Positions 58,611-64,000 of a stretch of DNA of 64,000 nt are shown one piece after another (positions within the stretch are counted from its first letter, which is position 1; every line of letters starts with the position of its first letter). The translations under genes were made by a program, and so were the position numbers. This stretch comes from Nocardiopsis sp. YSL2 (GTDB taxonomy: Bacteria; Actinomycetota; Actinomycetes; Streptosporangiales; Streptosporangiaceae), in the NCBI RefSeq assembly GCF_030555055.1, contig NZ_JAMOAO010000001.1:5456001-5520000 (forward strand). Reading direction: 5' to 3'. The notes under the pieces are model-generated. The model saw only the letters and a program-made list of their open reading frames with translations. It made no database searches and was not told the DNA's origin.

Positions 58611-61600
58611 TCACCAGCGCAGGAAGCGCAGCAGGTCGGTTTTGACCAGCGTGGATCCCGTACCGAGGAGGTGGGCTCCCGTCACCCTCTGGGTCGCGCT
58701 CACATGCACGGTCAGGTCCTCGACGCCCGCCAGTGCCGTGAGGTCGATGTGGCCGGCGTACTGGAGGTAGAGGTCCTGCAGGTGGGGCAGGTCCGCGATC
58801 CAGGGAGCGATGACCCACGTGGGGCGCCCCGCGGCGTGGTTGCCCAGGTGTAGGTGGCGGAGCTCGGGCATCCGAGTGATCCACGCCGGATTGCCGGGGC
58901 GGCTCCAGGACGGGCCCTCGACGCGCAGCGCTGTGACCTTGGCCAGCTCCGCAAGGGGCCGGAAGGAGACCGGCTGATCCCCTTCGTTCTCTCGGATGAC
59001 CAGGTGCGTCAGCGTTCCGCCCTGGCTCTCCAATCCGTCGAGGCCTTCGAGGCCGGGAGCGGCGAGTACCGTGAGCCTGTGAACGGAGTCGGGGCGGCTC
59101 GTCAGGTAGCGCAGATCCGGCATACCGGTCCGCACGAAGGCGAGGGCGTCCAACCCTGTCTCGGGAACCACGTCCCCGAACGGCACCGCGGGAAGCGAGC
59201 GGGCCAGCACCAGGCGTTCGAGACTGGCGAATTGCCTGGTCAGGTGAAGATCAAGGGTGCGGTCCGGCCAGCTGAGGTCGAGTTCCTCGATCGGGCTCCC
59301 GGTGAGGGGAGCGATGGACGACGCGGAGGCGCTGCCGTAGACCTCGACCCGGTCCAGGAGCGGGATCTCCCGCAGGGGTGCCAGATCGATTCCGTGCCAG
59401 TCCTCACCGTCCCGGTTCCGCAGGTGGACGAACGTGACGCCGGACATGGAGGCCAGCTCGTCCACACGCTCCCCGTGCCCGCCCTCCACGGAGACCCGAC
59501 TGTTGCCCGGCATGTGGAGGGAGTGCAGTGGGATCTGGTCCACGGTCACGGGCACGTAATAGTGCGGGCGCCGCTTCTCCGCCACGGGGAAGAAGGCTCT
59601 GGCGAGGTCCGGAGTGCGTTCTTTCCACCAGGCCTGCTGCGCGGCGAGGAAGACACGTTCGGAGTCGAACCTGAGCGCGTCCTCGATGATCGGGACGGAC
59701 CGCGGTCCGCCGATCGCCGACGCGGTCTCGATGGCCTTCACGGCTTGGCGGGCGTTCTTCGGCGGCGCCTCCGAGAGCAGGGGGAGCGCGTACTCACCGA
59801 CCAGGGCCAGAGCGTGCACGTGGGCCTCGGTGCGCGGCGGGAGGATGCTCCGCACCCTGTCCCGCACCTCGTCCCGGAGCCGAGGGGACAGCCGGGGCGA
59901 GGTCTCCAGGCAGGCGAAGGCCACCAGCAGCAAGCGGTCGCGGTGCTTCTTGACCCGGCCGGAACGCTCCAACAGGCCGCCGATCAGCTCCTCCCTCTGC
60001 GCGGGTGTGGCGTGCCCGGCGGCCATCACCACGACCTCGTGCCACTGTTCGTCGTGCGCGTGCTTGATCAGGAGCGGGAAGCTGTCCTCCTCCACGAGTG
60101 CCTTGGCCGCCAGGTACTCCTCGAAGGTGCGGTGCAGGAAGCTCACCCGGTCCACGGCCGGGCACTGGAGAAGGCCGCCGCGCACGACCAGGTGGGAGAA
60201 CACCTCCTCCGGCCGCTCACTGACGCGGTGCATGGCCGCCAGAACACGTGTGACCTGGCGCTGCGCGGTGGCCGTCGGCGCGTCCGAGCTCCCGTTCAGC
60301 ACGAGCCACCTGGCCAGCTCCTGGTGGAGCAGGACCAGCTCCTGGCGCGACAGGTCGATCCCCTCGATACCGCGCTGCTGGTCGCGGTCCTTGAGCAGCA
60401 TGGCCAGCGCCGCCTCGTACACCTCCATCCGGTCCCGGGGCAGCGACGTGTGCCGGTCGCGGTACAGGGCGCACAGCAGCGCGCAGAGCAGGGGAGTGGA
60501 CGCGATCGCGCGCAGGTGGCGCTGGCCCAGGACCTTTCGGGTCAGCTCGGACTGGTAGCGGGTCAGCAGGGCGCGTTCGGCCTCGTCGGCGGTCTGGCCG
60601 CGCACGGCCTCGTGCCAGTGGTGGACGAAGGACCGCACGTCCCGTTCCCGCAGCGGTCGGATCTCCGCGCTGGTGAAACCGTCGGCGTCCAGCCACGCCT
60701 CACCCGCGGCCCCGGGCCTGGCCGTCACCACGTACCGGCAGTCGGGGAAGTCGGTGAGCAGGTCGCGCAGCCAGCGGCGGGCGTCCTCGCGCCGCCCGGG
60801 CGGGAGTTCGTCGACGCCGTCCACCAGCACGACCCCGCGGCCCTCGGCGAGTACGCGCGTGGCCCACCCCGGAGGCGCCTGGTCGGCGAGGTGGCGCCCG
60901 GCGTGCCGGACGAAGTCGGCCGGTTCGGGGAGGGGATCGTCCACGTACTGGCGGAGGGGCACCAGGAACGGGACCAGGCCGTTTCAGGCCGCCATCTCGT
61001 CGGGGAAGTCGCCCCGTCCGGCGCGTACCCCGATCCAGCGCAGCAGCGTGGTCTTGCCCGTGCCCGCCGACCCGCGCAGGAACGCGCGACGATGGGTCGC
61101 GAGTGCCTCCTCCACGCGCACGTCGTGTCCGTCCGGCGCGTACCCGGGGTCCTCGATGTCCGCGTGGGACACCCGCAGACTGAGGTAGGCCGGTGTGAGC
61201 GGGTACCGGCGGGTGTGGGCGTCGGTGCCGAAGAGCTCGAGCACGTCCCAGCGCTCGGCCGCCTTGCGGCGGTAGGCGGTCTCGAACGCCGCCTCGGGGT
61301 CCTCTTCCCGGCCCACCTGGCGCGGGGGGATCCGGTCCAGGACCTCCTCCAACTGCTCCAGGATGAGGGCCTCGCGGCGCAGGAGCTCGGTGAACGCCCC
61401 GCTCTGGAAGTTCGGCAGTGTGGACACTGTGGCCAGCACGTAGGCGCAGGCCTCGGGCAGGACCCGGTCGTAGAGGCCCACGGCCGCGGCGCTCAGGTCC
61501 CGCGTGGCGTGCGGGTTGCGTCCGCGGATGTGGCGCTCCAGGTACAGCGGGTCCAGATCCTGCTCGAAGAGTGTGCGGTCGGTGAGACCGGCCCGCGTGA

Positions 61601-61874
61601 AGGCGTCGGCGACGGCGAGGACGGCGGCCTCGCGCTCGTTCTCCGGCAGCCCCCGGAACTCGTGGTCGAGGTCGGACATGATCCGGTCGGCGATGCTCTC
61701 CTCGATCTCGGCGAACCGGCGTTCCAGCCTGCGCTGGTCCCGTTTGCCGGACACCTTCTGCTGAACCAGGTCGACCACCGTCGTGGTGGCGCTCTGAGCG
61801 ATCGGGTTACCGATCCACAGGCCGCACGCGGCCTTGACCACGGCCACGCCCAGTTTGAGTGCGACGTCGTACAC
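58611..61874 (-). pseudogene. NACHT NTPase with C-terminal leucine-rich repeats, interrupted by in-frame TGA
   Basis: About 1,087 codons. Residues 1-250 are an N-terminal helical domain of the actinobacterial NACHT kind (YDVALKLGVAVVKAACGLWI). Walker A is GSAGTGKTT (268-276). At 60986-60984 a TGA follows FPDEMAA, and the same frame resumes at once with NGLVPFLVPLRQYVDD; Walker B is VVLVDGVDE near residue 348-356. Then come a winged-helix/helical region (ELARWLVLNG, FLHRTFEEYLAAKALVEEDS) and a C-terminal leucine-rich repeat array from about 780. In relatives this position is usually Trp, so TGG to TGA is the simplest explanation. GTG 60962 could restart, but that product lacks Walker A. NACHT proteins often give anti-phage defence. 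The family identification is firm; whether it is dead, recoded or a sequencing error is open. Confidence 0.85.
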
Positions 61875-62039
61875 GGAGGGCTTTCCGGTGGGGCGACAGG
61901 GGGCGGTTCCGAGCTTATGGCCCGGCGGCCGCCCGGCCCGGTGACCCGGCCCGGCCGGAACCGGCCAGTCCTGAGCGCGCCCGACCGCGGGCGGGCCGGG
62001 ACGGCACCACGGCCCCGGCCCGCTCCCTCGGCCGTCCGG

Positions 62040-62450
62040 CTAGGTCGGCACCTCCGCCACGCCGAGCTGGCGCATGAGGCTCAGGTTGTCGTTGTAGTCG
62101 TGCTCGCGATAGATCTTGCCGTCCCGGAGCTCCAGGACGTTGCAGTAGGCCATCTCCACGGACCTGCCCGTCGCGGGGATGCCCGCCATCTCGTCGCGGT
62201 GCACACCGCGCATCGTCGCCTCCATGACCGCGACGTCGCCCATCTCCAACTGCCGGTGGATGTCGATCTCGAAGCCGGGGAACGCGGTGGTGAACACCGA
62301 GATCTTCTCGATGCTCCCCTCGACGCCGTGCTCGGTGCCCTCCTCGTCGGTGAAGGCGTAGTCCGGGTGCAGCAGCGACCGGATCCGGTCGAAGTCAGCC
62401 GCCTGAATGGCCTCGAAGTACTCTCGCTGGATCTCTGTGGCCCGTCCCAC
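62040..62450 (-). CDS. SnoaL-like polyketide cyclase/ester cyclase family protein
   Basis: 136 residues, NTF2-like fold: EIQREYFEAIQAADFDRIRS, LLHPDYAFTDEEGTEHGVEG, FPGFEIDIHRQLEMGDVAVM, and the closing ELRDGKIYREHDYNDN. Members catalyse aldol cyclisation in polyketide synthesis but most are uncharacterised dimeric proteins that bind small ligands. GTG 62450 follows GGGGGATGAACC. It lies 165 bases downstream of nothing related; the NACHT gene starts 165 bases away on the same strand. Specific function unknown. Confidence 0.82.
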   Translation of the reverse strand: MGRATEIQREYFEAIQAADFDRIRSLLHPDYAFTDEEGTEHGVEGSIEKISVFTTAFPGFEIDIHRQLEMGDVAVMEATMRGVHRDEMAGIPATGRSVEMAYCNVLELRDGKIYREHDYNDNLSLMRQLGVAEVPT

Positions 62451-62693
62451 GGTTCATCCCCCCTCGGATGCTCGGCCGGCGTGGGTCGCCCGTGCCCGGT
62501 GGTCCGCGGGGTCGGCCCGAACGCCGAGGAGGGGAACTCGTGCGGGCGCCGACGGAAGTCGTCGGGCACTGGACGGTCGGACCGGGCCACCGGCGGTCGC
62601 GCGCGAGCGGAGCCGGTTGTCTCCACGATCGCACAGCTCGACCCCGAAGCGCGGTCAAAGTCGCCTGTGAAGTGCGACGATGGCCGCTTCCGG

Positions 62694-63338
62694 TCACGTC
62701 CGGCGGGCCAGGAGGTAGGCCTGGGGCACGCTCTCGCCCGGGTCGGGCTCGCGGACCGCACGGACGCGGACCGAGAGTCCCGCGTCCGTGAGCAGGTCGG
62801 CGACCTCGTCCGGCTGGAGCCGGTGGAAGTCGAGGGAGACCTCGTGTCCGAGCGGCCGGTCCAGGTACAGGGGCTCGTCACCGACCTGGAAGGCGAGCAT
62901 GAGGTGCCCGCCCGGGACCAGCACCCGGCGGAACTCCGCGAACGCCTCGGGCAGGTGTTCCGGCGGCGTGTGGATGATCGAGTAGTAGGCCAGCGCGCCG
63001 CCCACCGAGCCGTCGGGCAGGTCCAGGTCCAGGATCGAGCCCACCTCGAAGCGCAGGCCGGGGTGGTCACGGCGGGCCAACTCGACCATCGCGGGGGAGA
63101 GGTCGACCCCGAACACCGGCAGGCCCAGATCGCGCAGGTACGCCGTCACGCGCCCGGACCCGCACCCCAGGTCGGCGACCGGGCCCGCGCCCGAGGCGCG
63201 GACGAGCTCGGCGAACACACCCAGCATCGCCCGGTCCACCGGCATCGCGTCGAGCGCGTCGCGGAACCGCTCGGTGTAGTCGGCGGCGAAGGCGTCGTAG
63301 AACGTGCGCGCCTCGGCGAGGAAGTCGGCTGGGGCCAC
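62694..63338 (-). CDS. Class I SAM-dependent methyltransferase
   Basis: 214 residues, Methyltransf_25 type. ARTFYDAFAADYTERFRDAL start, SAM loop VADLGCGSGRVTAYLRDLG, GVDLSPAMVELARRDHPG, the acidic GSILDLDLPDGSVGGALAYY and IIHTPPEHLPEAFAEFRRVL. Many actinomycete paralogues act on small molecules; substrate unknown. GTG 63338 is supported by TAGAGT eight bases upstream (leaderless). The TAG of that hexamer is also the stop codon of the upstream HTH gene, so the two genes are tightly packed but may be separately transcribed. Confidence 0.85.
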   Translation of the reverse strand: MAPADFLAEARTFYDAFAADYTERFRDALDAMPVDRAMLGVFAELVRASGAGPVADLGCGSGRVTAYLRDLGLPVFGVDLSPAMVELARRDHPGLRFEVGSILDLDLPDGSVGGALAYYSIIHTPPEHLPEAFAEFRRVLVPGGHLMLAFQVGDEPLYLDRPLGHEVSLDFHRLQPDEVADLLTDAGLSVRVRAVREPDPGESVPQAYLLARRT

Positions 63339-63349
63339 GGTCGGGCACT

Positions 63350-63598
63350 CTACTCGGGTTCGTGGTCGAGCGGCCGTCCGGACGCCGTGCGGCCGTCCCG
63401 CAGGGTGAACACGTCGCCCGCCCGGAAATAGCGCCAGCCGTACTTGCTGCGGAAGGACTTCACGTCGTCGAGGCGGCCGGTACGGGCCCACGCGCGCATC
63501 GTCGACGGACAGACGCCGACGACGGCCGCCGCCTCGCCGTTGGTGAAGTACATGTCCGGGTGGGTCTCTTCCAGAAAGCGGATGTCTCGTTCGTCCAT
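63350..63598 (-). CDS. MerR/excisionase-type helix-turn-helix protein
   Basis: 82 residues. HTH core FTNGEAAAVVGVCPSTMRAW, then ARTGRLDDVKSFRSKYGWRY and RAGDVFTLR, the wing typical of MerR-like/HTH_17 (BldC- or Xis-like) DNA-binding domains. It is too short to have an effector domain. ATG 63598 is preferred; GTG 63670 would add 24 polar residues and run into the divergent promoter. It is divergent from the XRE gene, so it may be its regulator or partner. Role unknown. Confidence 0.75.
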   Translation of the reverse strand: MDERDIRFLEETHPDMYFTNGEAAAVVGVCPSTMRAWARTGRLDDVKSFRSKYGWRYFRAGDVFTLRDGRTASGRPLDHEPE

Positions 63599-63683
63599 GA
63601 GCCCAGCATCCGCCTCGCCTCCGCCATTGCGCGAGGAAGAAGCATGTGTCTCCAAAGTTAGGGTGCGCAATTCAATGTCGAGT

Positions 63684-63689
63684 TACGCT
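63684..63689 (+). promoter_or_regulatory. Probable -10 hexamer TACGCT of a leaderless XRE gene
   Basis: TACGCT ends six bases before ATG 63696, with no ribosome site. The surrounding 63640-63700 is clearly AT-richer than the rest of the window. Confidence 0.4.
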
Positions 63690-63695
63690 TTCATC

Positions 63696-64000
63696 ATGGC
63701 GCAACGATTTCCCCAGCACCTCACCAAATTGCGGATATTGTCCGGATTGTCGCAGAGGCAACTCGCGTCTCGGGCAAGAGTCTCCCCGTCCGCGTGCTGT
63801 CGGTGGGAGAAGGGCGAGGTCGTCCCCAGGCGCGGACATGTGGAGAACCTGGACCGCGTTCTGAATGCCGAGGGCCGTCTCATTCGCACCTGGCAGCGGG
63901 ACACCACGGACGGATCGTTGCCGTCATTCATGCAAGACGCCGGATTATTGCAGGCGGAGGCCATCACGATTGACTTCGTGTCCCCCGTGCTGGTGTCCGG
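63696..64000 (+). CDS. XRE-family helix-turn-helix regulator, N-terminal part (runs off window)
   Basis: 101 complete codons are visible and the frame is open to the window end. The HTH is LTKLRILSGLSQRQLASRAR followed by VSPSACCRWEKGEVVPRRGH, then LDRVLNAEGRLIRTWQRDT. The segment FMQDAGLLQAEAITIDFVSP with VLVSG looks like the start of the DUF5753 (Scr1-type) domain common in actinomycete regulators, which often are paired with small DUF397 proteins. The codon use is less GC-rich than in most of the window. The start is leaderless. Its target and the rest of the protein lie beyond the right edge. Confidence 0.8.
   Translation, partial: MAQRFPQHLTKLRILSGLSQRQLASRARVSPSACCRWEKGEVVPRRGHVENLDRVLNAEGRLIRTWQRDTTDGSLPSFMQDAGLLQAEAITIDFVSPVLVS

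Noticed and set aside
60962-60987. Frameshift in the NACHT gene
   Set aside because: The codons on both sides of the TGA are in the same frame (distance divisible by three), so it is a nonsense codon.
58854-63431. Open frame of 1,525 codons on the plus strand
   Set aside because: Antisense to the NACHT gene and its neighbours; no domain can be recognised and its composition is that of a shadow frame.
1-64000. CRISPR arrays, insertion sequences, tRNA or rRNA genes
   Set aside because: No regularly spaced direct repeats, transposase motifs, terminal inverted repeats or cloverleaf sequences were recognised by reading.

Overview
The window is chromosomal DNA of a high-GC, Gram-positive filamentous actinomycete. 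GC-rich codon use, frequent GTG/TTG starts, many leaderless genes, ABC sugar transporters without their own ATPase, DUF574 methyltransferase, Rv3235-family, UMF1, TreYZ and DevRS genes all fit. A Nocardiopsis-like member of the Streptosporangiales is my best guess; this is inference, because the window has no rRNA or tRNA gene. I see no prophage, insertion sequence or CRISPR array.

Left part (1-19.1 kb), mostly sugar and small-molecule metabolism: the end of a rhamnose-type binding protein, rhamnose mutarotase and a secreted BNR-type beta-propeller enzyme; a TetR regulator convergent with a CYP102 (P450 BM3-like) fused fatty-acid monooxygenase that has a tandem palindromic operator; a secreted GH43 arabinanase under a LacI-type palindrome; a small membrane protein; an orphan type II thioesterase; a LacI regulator and GH32-like fructan or sucrose hydrolase divergent from an ABC sugar importer, with the same operator at both promoters in opposite orientation; then a GNAT enzyme, two aldo/keto reductases and a TetR regulator.

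Centre (19.2-27.1 kb): a complete protocatechuate branch of the beta-ketoadipate pathway. An IclR (PcaR-like) regulator is divergent from pcaI-pcaJ-pcaF-pcaH-pcaG-pcaB-pcaL (a fused PcaD/PcaC). These convert protocatechuate to succinyl-CoA and acetyl-CoA.

27.1-47.3 kb, mostly housekeeping: DUF574 methyltransferase, a translationally coupled SNF2 helicase/SWIM zinc-finger pair, UMF1 transporter, glycerophosphodiesterase, Rv3235-family protein, S9 peptidase with an unusual hairpin between Shine-Dalgarno and start, secreted NlpC/P60 endopeptidase with a Crp-like site, GT2 glycosyltransferase, orphan PstS lipoprotein, and treY and treZ with an RlmA-type methyltransferase between them.

47.3-58.4 kb, stress and resistance: an Erm-type 23S rRNA methyltransferase behind a 32-codon leader peptide, sharing a symmetrical WhiB7-like divergent promoter region with another methyltransferase; an APH-fold kinase; an MFS exporter divergent from its ArsR-type regulator across a perfect palindrome; a secreted DUF6351 protein; and a DevR/DevS (DosR/DosS) two-component system with a PNPOx-like protein.

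58.6-64 kb: a NACHT NTPase of about 1,090 codons with a single in-frame TGA between Walker A and Walker B, a SnoaL-like protein, a methyltransferase, and a divergent HTH/XRE regulator pair that runs off the right edge. The most unusual signals are the erm leader/WhiB7-like promoter pair, the interrupted NACHT gene and the hairpin-bridged ribosome binding site.
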